This document shows, one piece after another, positions 35,477 through 44,829 of a DNA stretch of 64,000 bases. Location: contig JBKQSP010000068.1 in assembly GCA_052143575.1 (NCBI GenBank), forward strand, positions 21,190 to 85,189, read 5' to 3'. The translations under genes were made by a program, and so were the position numbers. The notes below the pieces were generated by a model. It was given only the letters and a program-made list of their open reading frames with translations, was not told the DNA's origin and made no database searches. Source of the DNA: JAKACA01 sp052143575 (lineage in GTDB: Bacteria; Actinomycetota; Acidimicrobiia; Acidimicrobiales; Bog-793). Position 1 is the stretch's first letter, and every line of letters starts with the position of its first letter.

Positions 35477-36183
35477 GGCGCACCCCTGCGGCTGCTCGGG
35501 CTTCCCTGGTCCGTCCGGCCGGTCGCCGCCCTCTCGTTTCCGCTGCCGCCGAGTCGACGAACCTCGACGATGAGGCGTTGCCAACCCTCGCGCGCCTCGA
35601 CGACGTCACGATCCGAGGCGGTGCGACCGGCGTAGACGATCGTTTCGTGCCGTCGCGCCAAGTCGTCGAACGTCGCATCGTGCAACCTCGCCCTCACCTC
35701 TTCGGTCGTCGTCACGAGCCTGCTCGCGATGATCCCGGCGGTTTCGAGACGGAAGAGCCCAGCGCGGAACCGGAGTCGCACGGCGGCGTCGAGGTCGCCC
35801 AGCTCCTCGGCCGCCGCCGCCGCCGCTTCGAGTTGGGCGACATCTTCCCTCACCGGCATGCGGGAATCCTTCGTCTCACGCGAACGAACCCGAGTGCGTC
35901 GACGGATCAGCATCCAGGCGGCGAGACATCCGAGACCGACACCGAGAATCGCGAGGACGACGTCGCCGATGGATCCAAAGGTGTCCTGGAACCCCTTGAA
36001 GACATGGTCCCAGGCCCAAGCCACGGGCTTGCCGAGCGCCTCCGTCAACCACCTGCCCACGGTGCGGAGGACGCCCCCGAGCGGGTCCGGGATGTGGGAC
36101 GGCTTCGACGTGAAAGGCGGCTGCGAGAGGATGTGGGCCGCTTGACGGCGGGCAGCCGACGAGAAGCTGGAGGATGAACCCAC
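35473..36183 (-). CDS. DUF4129 domain membrane protein
   Basis: 236 aa. A short extracytoplasmic N-terminus, one membrane segment (VVLAILGVGLGCLAAWMLI), then the DUF4129 region (AAVRLRFRAGLFRLETAGI, then DDLARRHETIVYAGR), which resembles the C-terminal part of bacterial transglutaminase-like membrane proteins. Translation is coupled to DUF4350 by an ATGA overlap. It starts 11 bp after the Pro-rich membrane protein, completing a five-gene minus-strand operon. Confidence 0.87.
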   Translation of the reverse strand: MGSSSSFSSAARRQAAHILSQPPFTSKPSHIPDPLGGVLRTVGRWLTEALGKPVAWAWDHVFKGFQDTFGSIGDVVLAILGVGLGCLAAWMLIRRRTRVRSRETKDSRMPVREDVAQLEAAAAAAEELGDLDAAVRLRFRAGLFRLETAGIIASRLVTTTEEVRARLHDATFDDLARRHETIVYAGRTASDRDVVEAREGWQRLIVEVRRLGGSGNERAATGRTDQGSPSSRRGAP

Positions 36184-36194
36184 GAAGCAGAGGC

Positions 36195-37643
36195 CTAGGT
36201 GTCTGCTGACGGGTCCGGCGGCGGCTCTGTTGCCGGCGGACGCTCGGACGGCGGCGGCGCCTCAGGGGCCGGCCCTGGTGCTGCGCTGCGGGGTCGAAAC
36301 GGCGGCAGCGGTCGTTCGCTCCAACCCGACTGTGGCGGTTGCTGCGACCAGCCCGGTGGTGGTGGTTGCTGCGACCATCCCGGCGGCGCCGGCGGTTGCT
36401 GCGGCGACCAGCCCGGTGGTGGTGGCGGTTGCTGCGACCAACCCGGCGGCGGTTGCTGCGGCGACCAGCCGGGCGGGGGCGGCGGTGGTTGTTGTGCCCA
36501 GCCCGGTGGTGGCGGTTGCTGCGGCGACCAGCCGGGCGGCGGCGGCGGTTGCTGCGACCAACCCTCTTGGGACCACCCGGGCGCCACGGAGTGCCAGCCG
36601 GCTCCTTGGGGGCCTCCTTGTGGGGCGTAGCCGCCGGGGCTCCCACCCGGCGGGTAGCCGCCATAGCTCACACCCGGCGGGTAGCCGCCGTAGCCACCCG
36701 GCGGTGGCGGCATGAAAGAGAGGGCCGTCGCGGTCGGTGTTGCGCCCATCTGCGATGCCAGCAACTGAATGTCGAAGCCTTCCTTGCGAACCCGCAGGTC
36801 GATCGTGATGACGACTTGAACGGCCGCAAAGAAAGAGGCGAACAGGAGCGTCGTGAACAGGGACACGATGACGCTCTCGATGAGCTGCGCCGCCAGTCCG
36901 CTGCCGAAGAGCGTTAACAAGAAGCCCACGACGACTCGCAGGATCGTCGTTCCGATGAGCGCCAGAAGCCCGGCGAGCAGCAAGGTGCCGAAGGTTGACC
37001 ACCAACGGTGGCGGCACAGTGACACCGACCGCCGGATCGCCTTCCAACCGCGGATGTCCTCGATCATGAGGATCGGAATGGACATCGAGGTGGCTACCCA
37101 GAACCAGGTGAGTCCCACGCTCATGGCGATGATCATCACGACACTGAGGCCGAGCGCGCCCCCGGAGTGGAGTGCTGCAAGTCCTACTGCCACGAACACG
37201 GCCACGGCGCCGGCGGCGACGAGGACCAACCACATCAGCAGTTCAATCCAGAGCACCGACGGGAGTCGCTTTGTCCCAAAGGCAATGGCGTCACGCCACG
37301 TCGTCGGCTGGCCGAGATAGGAGTTGGCGACGATCCGCACCGAGATGGCCGTTATCAGCGTGAGGGCGAGGAAGCTCAGGAATTCGAGGATGGCGAGCCC
37401 CCCGAAGACTGTCTGTGCAGGCTGGGTGCCGACGCCGACACCTTCGCCGCCGACTACGAACACCGAGCTGACGGACGACGACACGCTCCAGAGGATGAGG
37501 GCGCTCACGATGGCGGTCGGAATGGCGACGACCATGGCCGCCTTGACGAAGATGAGGAAGCTCTTGCGGACGATCTTGATGGCGGCGTCGATCCGCTCGC
37601 CCGCACCGAGCGGGCGAAGCGAGACTGCCTGCCGTTGCCACAT
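36195..37643 (-). CDS. Membrane protein with long PGWSxQQPPPP-repeat tail
   Basis: 482 aa from an ATG at 37643. The N-terminal 300 residues hold about six membrane segments and begin VSLRPLGAGERIDAAIKIVRKSF, as in the actinobacterial family annotated as glycerophosphoryl diester phosphodiesterase membrane domain/DUF7544-like proteins. The C-terminal 170 residues are Pro/Gly/Gln-rich with about nine repeats of the type GWSPQQPPPP. It is first in the MoxR/DUF58 operon and divergent from proS. The proline-rich tail is probably a cytoplasmic protein-interaction region. Confidence 0.8.
   Translation of the reverse strand: MWQRQAVSLRPLGAGERIDAAIKIVRKSFLIFVKAAMVVAIPTAIVSALILWSVSSSVSSVFVVGGEGVGVGTQPAQTVFGGLAILEFLSFLALTLITAISVRIVANSYLGQPTTWRDAIAFGTKRLPSVLWIELLMWLVLVAAGAVAVFVAVGLAALHSGGALGLSVVMIIAMSVGLTWFWVATSMSIPILMIEDIRGWKAIRRSVSLCRHRWWSTFGTLLLAGLLALIGTTILRVVVGFLLTLFGSGLAAQLIESVIVSLFTTLLFASFFAAVQVVITIDLRVRKEGFDIQLLASQMGATPTATALSFMPPPPGGYGGYPPGVSYGGYPPGGSPGGYAPQGGPQGAGWHSVAPGWSQEGWSQQPPPPPGWSPQQPPPPGWAQQPPPPPPGWSPQQPPPGWSQQPPPPPGWSPQQPPAPPGWSQQPPPPGWSQQPPQSGWSERPLPPFRPRSAAPGPAPEAPPPSERPPATEPPPDPSADT
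36330..36590 (-). repeat. Short tandem repeats encoding the proline-rich tail
   Basis: About nine imperfect units of 24-36 bp (plus strand: CAGCCCGGTGGTGGTGGTTG type) encoding GWSQQPPPP. Unit length and number vary, so the tract is likely to differ between strains. Confidence 0.75.
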
Positions 37644-37733
37644 GGGCGGGCAGCCTAATGGGCCTGGCCGGCGTCCCTTTGAACGACCGCTGACCGACCG
37701 GGGGGTGCGCCGCTGTGTGGTAGCAACAGTGGC

Positions 37734-39239
37734 ATGGCCCCCGAGGATGCCGCTGATGACACACGGGTCGCCGAGCGACCCGGAGGCGGTAAGAAGCGCA
37801 ACGAGCGAAGCGTCACGCCGCAGAGCGAGGATTTCTCCGCTTGGTACAACGAGCTCGTGCTGAAGGCCGAGCTGGCCGACCGGGGACCGGTGCGCGGCAC
37901 GATGGTGATGCGCCCCTACGGATACCGGATCTGGGAGCTCATACAGGCCGACCTCGACGCACGCATCAAGGAGACCGGCCACGAGAACGCCTACTTCCCG
38001 CTTCTCATCCCGCAGTCACACTTGCAGCGAGAGGCCGAGCACGTGGAGGGTTTCTCCCCGGAGCTGGCCGTCGTGACACACGGAGGCGGCCGCGAGCTCG
38101 AGGAACCGCTCGTCGTGCGCCCGACGTCCGAGACCGTCGTCGGCCAGTACATGGCCAAGTGGATCTCCTCTTACCGTGATCTTCCCCTTCTCCTCAATCA
38201 GTGGGCGAACGTCATCCGGTGGGAGTTGCGCCCGAGGTTGTTCCTGCGGACGACAGAGTTCCTCTGGCAGGAGGGCCATACTGCCCACGCAAGCGCCGCC
38301 GATGCCTGGGACGAGGTGATCCTCGCCCTCGGCATGTACGAGGCGCTGGCGACCGAGGTGGCAGCCCTCGCACCGTACGTCGGCGAGAAGACGGCGAGCG
38401 AGCGCTTTGCCGGGGCGGAGCGCACGACGACGATCGAGGCCATGATGCGGGACGGGCGGGCCTTGCAGTCCGGCACGTCTCACTACCTCGGACAGAACTT
38501 CTCCCGCGCCTTCGACATCACGTTTCAGAACGAGGACGGCGAGCTCGAGCACTGCTACACGACGTCGTGGGGGCTGTCTACCCGCATGGTCGGCGCCGTC
38601 ATCATGGGTCACGGTGATGACAAAGGCCTGATCCTCCCGCCCGGCCTGGCACCCCATCAGGTCGTGATCGTGCCGATCGGGCGGGGTGACGAGGCTTCGG
38701 GCGCCGTGGACGCCGCTCGCGATCTCGGCCGCCAGCTCGCTGGGGCCGGCGTGCGCGTGAAGGTGGATGATCGAATGCAGCTGTCGCCGGGCAACAAGTT
38801 CAACGAGTGGGAGTTGCGAGGTGTCCCGCTGCGCATCGAGCTCGGACCCCGCGACCTCGCTGCCGGCTCAGCGCTGGTGGCCTCCCGGCTCTCGACGGAG
38901 CGGGGTGACAAGATCAGCCTCCCGCTGGCGTCGCTCGTGGCTGACATCCCGGTCCGCCTTGCTACGTTCAGGGACGATCTCTCTGCACGCGCCCTGGCGT
39001 TCCGGGAGGCGCACACGGTGCTTGCCGACACCTGGGACGAGCTCGTCGCCGGCGTCGAGACTGGCTTTGCCCTCGCCCTGTGCTGCGACGCCCCGGCGTG
39101 CGAGCAGCGCTTGAAGGAGGCCACGACGGCGACGCCCCGTTGCATTCCTTTCGGAGCCGCGCCGGAAGAGGGGAGCTGCGTGATCTGTGGCTCGCCGTCG
39201 GCGTACGGCACACGAGTCGTCTTCGGCCGGGCCTACTGA
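37734..39239 (+). CDS. proS: Prolyl-tRNA synthetase, archaeal/eukaryal type
   Basis: 501 aa. Class II synthetase: motif 1 region RGTMVMRPYGYRIWE, motif 2 RTTEFLWQEGHTAHAS, motif 3 region TSWGLSTRMVGAVIM, then the anticodon-binding domain and a C-terminal zinc-type extension (CCDAPACEQ, then SCVICGSP) ending in tyrosine, a hallmark of the archaeal/eukaryal-type enzyme. There is no bacterial insertion (editing) domain. This short type occurs in some actinobacteria and other bacteria. The ATG at 37734 has no strong ribosome site; the next start codons lie within the non-conserved N-terminal 20 residues. Confidence 0.95.
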   Translation: MAPEDAADDTRVAERPGGGKKRNERSVTPQSEDFSAWYNELVLKAELADRGPVRGTMVMRPYGYRIWELIQADLDARIKETGHENAYFPLLIPQSHLQREAEHVEGFSPELAVVTHGGGRELEEPLVVRPTSETVVGQYMAKWISSYRDLPLLLNQWANVIRWELRPRLFLRTTEFLWQEGHTAHASAADAWDEVILALGMYEALATEVAALAPYVGEKTASERFAGAERTTTIEAMMRDGRALQSGTSHYLGQNFSRAFDITFQNEDGELEHCYTTSWGLSTRMVGAVIMGHGDDKGLILPPGLAPHQVVIVPIGRGDEASGAVDAARDLGRQLAGAGVRVKVDDRMQLSPGNKFNEWELRGVPLRIELGPRDLAAGSALVASRLSTERGDKISLPLASLVADIPVRLATFRDDLSARALAFREAHTVLADTWDELVAGVETGFALALCCDAPACEQRLKEATTATPRCIPFGAAPEEGSCVICGSPSAYGTRVVFGRAY

Positions 39240-39257
39240 GGCCGGCGCCCCTCACCC

Positions 39258-40280
39258 TCAGGCGCGGGCGACGAGCACCTCGGCGATTTGCACGGCGTTC
39301 AGGGCGGCGCCCTTGCGGAGGTTGTCGCCGGCGACGAAGAGGGCGAGAGCATTCGGGGCGCTCTGGTCGACCCTGATGCGGCCGACGAGCGAAACGTCGC
39401 CCCCGGCGACGGCGAGCGGTGTCGGCAAGTCGGACAACTCGACGCCGGGAGCGACCGCCAACACCGAACGCGCCTCGTCGGGCGTGATCGGCCGCTCGAA
39501 TTCGGCGTTGATGGCGTTGCAGTGCCCGGTGAAGACCGGGACTCGCACGCACGTGCAGGACACGAGCAGCCCCGGCAAAGAGAGGATCTTGCGGGCTTCG
39601 TTCCGCCACTTCTGCTCCTCGTCCGTCTCGCCATTGCCGTCGTCGACGAGCTTTCCGGCGATGGGCAGCACATTGAAGGCGATCGGGGCGGGGAACTTCA
39701 CCGACGGCGGGTACTCGACGGCCGAGCCGTCGAAGGTGAGGGCAGCAGCTTCGGGAGCCACCTTCTGCGCTTGCTCGTCGAGCTCGGCCACACCGGCGAG
39801 TCCGGCGCCGGAGCACGCCTGGTAGGTGGCGATGACGACGCGCCGCAGACCTGCCAGGTCGTGCAAGGGCTTCAGAACCGGCATGGCGACCATGGTCGTG
39901 CAGTTCGGGTTGCCCACGATGCCCTTCGGGATGGAGTCGAGCGCCTCGGCGTTCACCTCCGGGACGACGAGGGGAACGTCGGGGTCCATGCGCCAAGCAG
40001 ACGAGTTGTCGATGACGGTTGCCCCGGCCGCCGCCACGCGGGGCGCCAGCTGCCGGGACGCTGCTCCACCGCAGGAGAACAAAGCGATCTCGAGACCGGC
40101 GAAGTCGGCCGTCTCGGCATCCTCCACGACGATGTCCTCGTCACCCCAGGGGAGCGTCCGCCCAGCTGAACGAGCCGAGGCGAAGTAGCGCATCTCGTCG
40201 ACGGGGAACGCCCGTTCCGCCAGCACCGACCTCATCACCCCACCGACCTGGCCGGTGGCCCCGAAGACGCCAACTCTCAT
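39258..40280 (-). CDS. asd: Aspartate-semialdehyde dehydrogenase
   Basis: 340 aa. NADP-binding GVFGATGQVGGVMRSVL at the N-terminus, active-site cysteine in GIVGNPNCTTM (C127), and the usual YQACSGAGLAGVAEL. It reduces aspartyl phosphate to aspartate semialdehyde for lysine/diaminopimelate, threonine and methionine synthesis. It lies downstream of aspartate kinase on the same strand, 169 bp apart, with a stem-loop at the kinase stop, so the pair may be only partly cotranscribed. Confidence 0.95.
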   Translation of the reverse strand: MRVGVFGATGQVGGVMRSVLAERAFPVDEMRYFASARSAGRTLPWGDEDIVVEDAETADFAGLEIALFSCGGAASRQLAPRVAAAGATVIDNSSAWRMDPDVPLVVPEVNAEALDSIPKGIVGNPNCTTMVAMPVLKPLHDLAGLRRVVIATYQACSGAGLAGVAELDEQAQKVAPEAAALTFDGSAVEYPPSVKFPAPIAFNVLPIAGKLVDDGNGETDEEQKWRNEARKILSLPGLLVSCTCVRVPVFTGHCNAINAEFERPITPDEARSVLAVAPGVELSDLPTPLAVAGGDVSLVGRIRVDQSAPNALALFVAGDNLRKGAALNAVQIAEVLVARA

Positions 40281-40434
40281 GGCGCGATTCTACGGGCCGG
40301 CGGGGTGGCTTCGAGGATCGGCCCTCGGAGCTGGCCGGTGGCACCGAGGAGGGGGTTCCGGTGGCGTGCGTCATCATCTTGGATGCCCCTGCGGGACACC
40401 ATCGTCCCGGACCCACGTCCAGGACTCAGACGAG

Positions 40435-40451
40435 GAGGCGCCGGCCGCCTC
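40435..40451 (-). terminator. Stem-loop at the aspartate kinase stop codon
   Basis: GAGGCG-CCGGC-CGCCTC, a perfect six-base-pair stem with a five-base loop that reaches into the kinase stop. No T-run. It could attenuate read-through into asd. Confidence 0.35.
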
Positions 40452-41664
40452 AGGCGGAGAGCTCGAAGGCGGCGTGCAGCGCCTGCACGGCTCGCTCGGC
40501 GACATCGGCGCGCACCATGCAGGAAATGCGGATCGGAGACGTCGAGATCATCTCGATGTTGATGTCGGAGGCGGCGAGGGTCTCGAACATGAGGGCGGTG
40601 ACGCCCGGGTGTGTCTTCATCCCGGCACCGACGAGGGACACCTGGGCGACGTCCTCGTCGGCGATGACCGAGACGGCACCGAGGGAGGGCCGCATCGCCT
40701 CGGCTGCCTCGAGCGAGGCGCCGACGTCATCCTTCGGCACCGTGAAGGAGATGTCCGTCGTGCCGTCGTGGGAGATGTTCTGCACGATCATGTCAACGTT
40801 CACGGAGCGGTCGGCGAGGCCCCGGAACAGCCTGGCGGCGATTCCCGGTCGGTCGGTCACTCCCGACAAGGTGATCTTGGCCGACGAGGTGTCACTCGTG
40901 ACGGCAGAGACGACCGGCTGCTCCATATCGGGGTCCTCCTCGGTGATGAGCGTGCCCGGCTCCCAGGTGAACGAGGAGCGGACGAGCAGCGTGACGTGGT
41001 GGTTGCGGGCGAATTCGACCGATCGCAGGGCGAGCACCCTCGCCCCGGTGGCGGCGATCTCGAGCATCTCCTCGAAGGAGAGACGGGGGAGCTTGCGGGC
41101 GCTCGGCACGATGCGCGGATCGGCCGAGAAGACGCCGGACACGTCGGTGTAGATCTCGCAACGGTCGGCGCCGAGGGCCGCCGCCAGGGCGACAGCCGTC
41201 GTGTCGGACCCGCCGCGGCCGAGCGTCGTGACGTCCCGGGTCGTCGAGACGCCCTGGAAACCGGCCACCACGGGAACCGATCCGGCCGCCAGGGCCTCAC
41301 GGATGCGGTCGCCCTTCACCTCGATGATGCGGGCCCGCGTGTGGAGGTCGTCGGTGATGATGCCGGCTTGGCTACCCGTGAAGGAGGCGGCGGCCACACC
41401 TCGCTCGGCAAGGGCCATGCACACGAGCGCCATCGAGATGCGCTCCCCGGCAGTCCACAGCATGTCCATCTCGCGGCCCGGGATGACCTTGGAGACCTGG
41501 TTGGCGAGGTGCAGCAGATCGTCGGTCGTCTTCCCCATGGCGCTCACGACGACGACGACGTTGTCCCCGGAGCGCTTCGTGCGGGCGATGTGGTCCGCCA
41601 CAGCCTTGATCCGGTCGGCGTCGGCGACGGAGGTGCCGCCGAATTTCTGCACGACGAGGGCCAC
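40450..41664 (-). CDS. lysC: Aspartate kinase
   Basis: 404 aa from a GTG at 41664, which places the family start ALVVQKFGGTSVAD at residue 2. Catalytic features are KFGGTSV, the TLGRGGSDTTAVALAAALG loop and DVSGVFSADPRIV. Two ACT domains follow (about 265-400) for feedback control by lysine/threonine. It catalyses the first step of the aspartate pathway; asd, the second step, is next on the same strand. No ribosome site is evident, so the start depends on family alignment. An internal start for a separate beta subunit, as in some actinobacteria, cannot be excluded. Confidence 0.94.
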   Translation of the reverse strand: MALVVQKFGGTSVADADRIKAVADHIARTKRSGDNVVVVVSAMGKTTDDLLHLANQVSKVIPGREMDMLWTAGERISMALVCMALAERGVAAASFTGSQAGIITDDLHTRARIIEVKGDRIREALAAGSVPVVAGFQGVSTTRDVTTLGRGGSDTTAVALAAALGADRCEIYTDVSGVFSADPRIVPSARKLPRLSFEEMLEIAATGARVLALRSVEFARNHHVTLLVRSSFTWEPGTLITEEDPDMEQPVVSAVTSDTSSAKITLSGVTDRPGIAARLFRGLADRSVNVDMIVQNISHDGTTDISFTVPKDDVGASLEAAEAMRPSLGAVSVIADEDVAQVSLVGAGMKTHPGVTALMFETLAASDINIEMISTSPIRISCMVRADVAERAVQALHAAFELSA

Positions 41665-41782
41665 GCCCGACAAGCTAGTTGGCCGCAGCCGCCGCCCCGT
41701 GCGGCGGGCAGCGGACAGCGCCGCGATGCTCCGACCGGCCCGCTTACCCCCCACCGCCCAACTCCCGATAGCCTCTGCGGCC

Positions 41783-42667
41783 GTGCCGAGCGAGAAGCGA
41801 GCCCGTCAGCGCGCCCTGCGTGCCGAGAAGCAAGCCATCATCCAAAAACAGCGCAAGCGCCGCTCCACCATGCGCCGCGGCGTGATCTTCGGCCTCGTCG
41901 CCGCCGGGATCGTCCTCATCATCGTGTTGATCCAGGTCAACGGTGGTTCCAAGAAGGCAGCCACGACCACGACGACCACGAGCAGCACGAGCACCACCAC
42001 GACCTCGACGTTCCCGGTCCCCTCGACCACCCCGCTGACGACGACTGCGGTGGCTCCCGTCTGTGCCCCGAAGGGGACGACGAAGCGCATCGTCTTGTTC
42101 ACGAAGGCGCCGCCCGACTGCATCGGCCAGGCCTCGGTGTGGGACGCCACCTTCGAGACCTCGGTCGGGAGCTTCGCCGTCAAGATGGAGGCGTCCCAGT
42201 CCTACTTGGCGGTCAACAACTTCGTGTTCCTCGCCCAGTGGAACTACTTCAACGGGACCTTCTTCCACCGGATCATCACCGGTTTTGTCATCCAAGGGGG
42301 AGATCCGGCTGGTACGGGTACGGGAATCCCGACCGGGTCGAGCCAGACGAAGCCGTTCCCTGGCTACAGCTTCACCGGCAACGAACCGCCGAAGTCGTGC
42401 ACGGCGAAGTCGGACTGCTACGCGACCGGAGATGTCGTCCTTGCCAACAGCGGCGGCCCCACGACCGATGGCAGTCAGTTCTTCGTCATCCTGCCCGGTG
42501 GCGCCTCGCAGCTCAGCCCTAGCTACACGCTGTTTGGTGAGGTCACTTCCGGCATGGCGGTCGTCGAGAAGATCGGGACCTACGGCATCCCCAGCAGCGG
42601 CGAGACGGGCACGCCGAGGGTGAAGGTATACCTATTGAAGGTCACGCTCAAAGAGGTAAAGGCCTAG
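41783..42667 (+). CDS. Membrane-anchored cyclophilin-type peptidyl-prolyl isomerase
   Basis: 294 aa from a GTG at 41783. A very basic N-terminus (KRARQRALRAEKQ) precedes one membrane segment (VIFGLVAAGIVLIIVLIQV), a Thr/Ser-rich linker, and an extracytoplasmic cyclophilin domain (NNFVFLAQWNYFNGTFFHRI, VIQGGDPAGTG, TDGSQFFVIL). It contains cysteines not found in most cyclophilins (C in PPDCIGQ, KSCTAKSDC). Some residues of the human CypA active site are replaced, so activity is likely but not certain. A second cyclophilin gene follows nine bases downstream. Confidence 0.9.
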   Translation: MPSEKRARQRALRAEKQAIIQKQRKRRSTMRRGVIFGLVAAGIVLIIVLIQVNGGSKKAATTTTTTSSTSTTTTSTFPVPSTTPLTTTAVAPVCAPKGTTKRIVLFTKAPPDCIGQASVWDATFETSVGSFAVKMEASQSYLAVNNFVFLAQWNYFNGTFFHRIITGFVIQGGDPAGTGTGIPTGSSQTKPFPGYSFTGNEPPKSCTAKSDCYATGDVVLANSGGPTTDGSQFFVILPGGASQLSPSYTLFGEVTSGMAVVEKIGTYGIPSSGETGTPRVKVYLLKVTLKEVKA

Positions 42668-42676
42668 GAGGTCAAC

Positions 42677-43231
42677 GTGCCGACCGAATTCCCCCCGGCG
42701 GACGGTTCCGCCCCGAAGACACGCCAGTTCGGCGGCCAGCCACCCATGGGCATCGACCTCTCCAAGCGCTACAGCGCCGAGATGGTGACGTCGAAGGGGA
42801 CCATGGTGTTCGCCCTCGATGCCCTGGCGGCGCCCCGCACCGTCAACAACTTCGTCTTCCTGGCCCGTTACCACTACTTCGACGGGATCGTGTTCCACCG
42901 CGTGATCCCGGGCTTCGTCATCCAGGGAGGGGATCCGGAGGGAACCGGTGCCGGTGGCCCGGGCTACCGCTTCGAGGACGAGCTGCCGCCGGCGGGCAAG
43001 TACCAGATCGGCTCTCTCGCCATGGCGAACGCCGGCCCGGACACGAACGGCAGCCAGTTCTTCGTCATCTCCGGGCCGGACGGCGTGCGCCTTCCGCCCC
43101 TCTACTCCTACTTCGGCCAGCAGGTGACGGGCCGCGACGTGCTCGCCGCCATCGACAAGATCGGCTCGCCATCGGGGGCTCCTCGCGAGCAAGTGACGAT
43201 CGAGTCGGTCGCCATCAGCGAGGCCGACTGA
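42677..43231 (+). CDS. Cytoplasmic cyclophilin-type peptidyl-prolyl isomerase
   Basis: 184 aa from a GTG at 42677 behind AGGAGG. No signal or membrane segment, so cytoplasmic. Cyclophilin core: NNFVFLARYHYFDGIVFHRV, the VIQGGDPEGTG turn, and DTNGSQFFVI. The short N-terminus before the domain reads PTEFPPADGS. It arose with its upstream neighbour as a tandem pair in which one copy is membrane-anchored and the other is soluble. Confidence 0.92.
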   Translation: MPTEFPPADGSAPKTRQFGGQPPMGIDLSKRYSAEMVTSKGTMVFALDALAAPRTVNNFVFLARYHYFDGIVFHRVIPGFVIQGGDPEGTGAGGPGYRFEDELPPAGKYQIGSLAMANAGPDTNGSQFFVISGPDGVRLPPLYSYFGQQVTGRDVLAAIDKIGSPSGAPREQVTIESVAISEAD

Positions 43232-43353
43232 GCTTCTGCGAGGCGGTCTCGAAGCCGGGAAGCGATCTCGGCGACAGAGCGGGCAAAGCGGTCGTTGAGC
43301 GGCAGGTGCGACTGCAACGAGGGCGGCTCACCATGAGGCACTAAGGTGCCAAA

Positions 43354-44643
43354 GTGAGCGACGCCGGTCGCCGCGGCATGTTCGCGGCGCTTCGTCATCG
43401 GGACTTCGCACTTCTCTGGTCGGGACAAGCCGTATCCGCATTCGGGGATGGCATCTTCTCGGTCGCCCTCGTCATCGAGACCCTCCGGGTCGACCATCAT
43501 CCGATCGGGCTCGCCTACGTCGTGGTCGGCAGGGCCGTGCCGTCGGTCGTCCTCTCCATCGTCGGCGGCGTCGTCGTCGATCGGGTGCCGAAGCGCCTCG
43601 CCATGCTCGTGTCCGACGTGGCACGAGGCGCCGCCGTTGGCGCCATCGCCGTTCTCGTGGCCCGCCACTCTGCCGACCTTGCCGAACTCGTCGTCATGTC
43701 GATCGTCTTCGGGACGGCGGACGCCTTCTTCGGGCCGGCCTCGACCTCGATGGTGCCCGAGCTCATGCCCGCAGAGCTTCTCGTGCAGGCGAATGCGCTC
43801 AGCTCGACGTCCTCCAACCTCGCATCGAGCCTCATTGGGCCGGCCACGGGCGGTGCCATCGTCGGCTTCATCGGCGTGGCCGGCTCCTTCACGGCCGACG
43901 CCGTGAGCTTTGGCGTCTCGGCCGCCTGCCTCGTCCTCATGACGGCACGGCCTCGGCCGGCACCGACGGGCAAGTCCATGATCGCCGAGGCGCGTGAGGG
44001 CCTGCGTTACGTGCGCTCCCAGCGCTGGCTCGTCATCACGCTCGTCGCTGCGGGCTTCGCCAACTTCTTCGGCATCGCCCCTCTGGCCGTGCTGCTGTCC
44101 CTGCTCGTGCGCAGCGTGCTGCACGCCAGCCCACTGGCCCTCGGGCTCGTCTTCGCGGCGGGCGGCGCCGCCGGAGTCGTCGCCTCGCTCGTCGTGGCTC
44201 GGCTCGGCGCTCCCCGCCATCGCATCGTCGTCATGTGGATCGCCTACGGACTTGCCGGCGTCGCCATCGCCGTGATGGCTGTGGCTCCGGACGCCCTCGT
44301 CGTCGGTGCCCTCAGCGCCGTTGAGGTCGGCCTCATCGTCTACGGAGACGTCCTCTACATCGCCATGATGCAGGCGCTCATTCCAGCTGAGCTGCGGGGC
44401 CGTGTCTTCTCGGTCGCCTTCTTCATCGCCTTCGTCCTCACGCCGCTCGGCACGCTCGCGGGGGGTATCGCAGCCACCGCTCTCGGCGTCCGAACGGCGG
44501 TGCTGCTGAGCGGCTGCCTCTCGGCCGCTTGCGCCCTCGTGATCTTCATCCCGGGGACGCGCCAGCCCGAGAACGTCCTCGCCGGAGCCGAGGAGGAAGC
44601 GCCCCCGGTTGAGCAAGGGGGAGCGCTGCCGGCGCTCGAGTGA
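43354..44643 (+). CDS. MFS exporter (DHA3-like)
   Basis: 429 aa from a GTG at 43354. Twelve hydrophobic segments; it opens FAALRHRDFALLWSGQAVSAFGDG, typical for the DHA3/enterobactin-exporter (EntS) group, with the MFS loop 2-3 motif GGVVVDRVPKRLAML. It probably exports a small molecule (drug or macrolide type); the substrate is unknown. The end is a short acidic tail. Confidence 0.88.
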   Translation: MSDAGRRGMFAALRHRDFALLWSGQAVSAFGDGIFSVALVIETLRVDHHPIGLAYVVVGRAVPSVVLSIVGGVVVDRVPKRLAMLVSDVARGAAVGAIAVLVARHSADLAELVVMSIVFGTADAFFGPASTSMVPELMPAELLVQANALSSTSSNLASSLIGPATGGAIVGFIGVAGSFTADAVSFGVSAACLVLMTARPRPAPTGKSMIAEAREGLRYVRSQRWLVITLVAAGFANFFGIAPLAVLLSLLVRSVLHASPLALGLVFAAGGAAGVVASLVVARLGAPRHRIVVMWIAYGLAGVAIAVMAVAPDALVVGALSAVEVGLIVYGDVLYIAMMQALIPAELRGRVFSVAFFIAFVLTPLGTLAGGIAATALGVRTAVLLSGCLSAACALVIFIPGTRQPENVLAGAEEEAPPVEQGGALPALE

Positions 44644-44829
44644 GCGATGAGGGCTCGCCCGGGCGCTGACGGTCAGGGCGTCAGGAGGTCCCCACGCCGA
44701 ACTCGTTGCCCGGCCGGATCCGGCGCCATCTGCCGAGGGGCTGCAGGACGTCCGCCGTAGACTCGAGCTACCGACGCCGACGATCCGGCCTGAACAGGAG
44801 CGGAACACCCGGGCCATGCTCGACGCCCC

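Noticed and set aside
36330..36590. CRISPR-like regular repeats
   Set aside because: The repeats are in-frame codons for a proline-rich tail with variable spacing and no unique spacers.
43108..44817. A 569-codon minus-strand frame covering the MFS gene, with a protein-like stretch near 43235-43350
   Set aside because: The stretch is short and continues antisense into the cyclophilin gene; no family is recognised, so it is probably chance.
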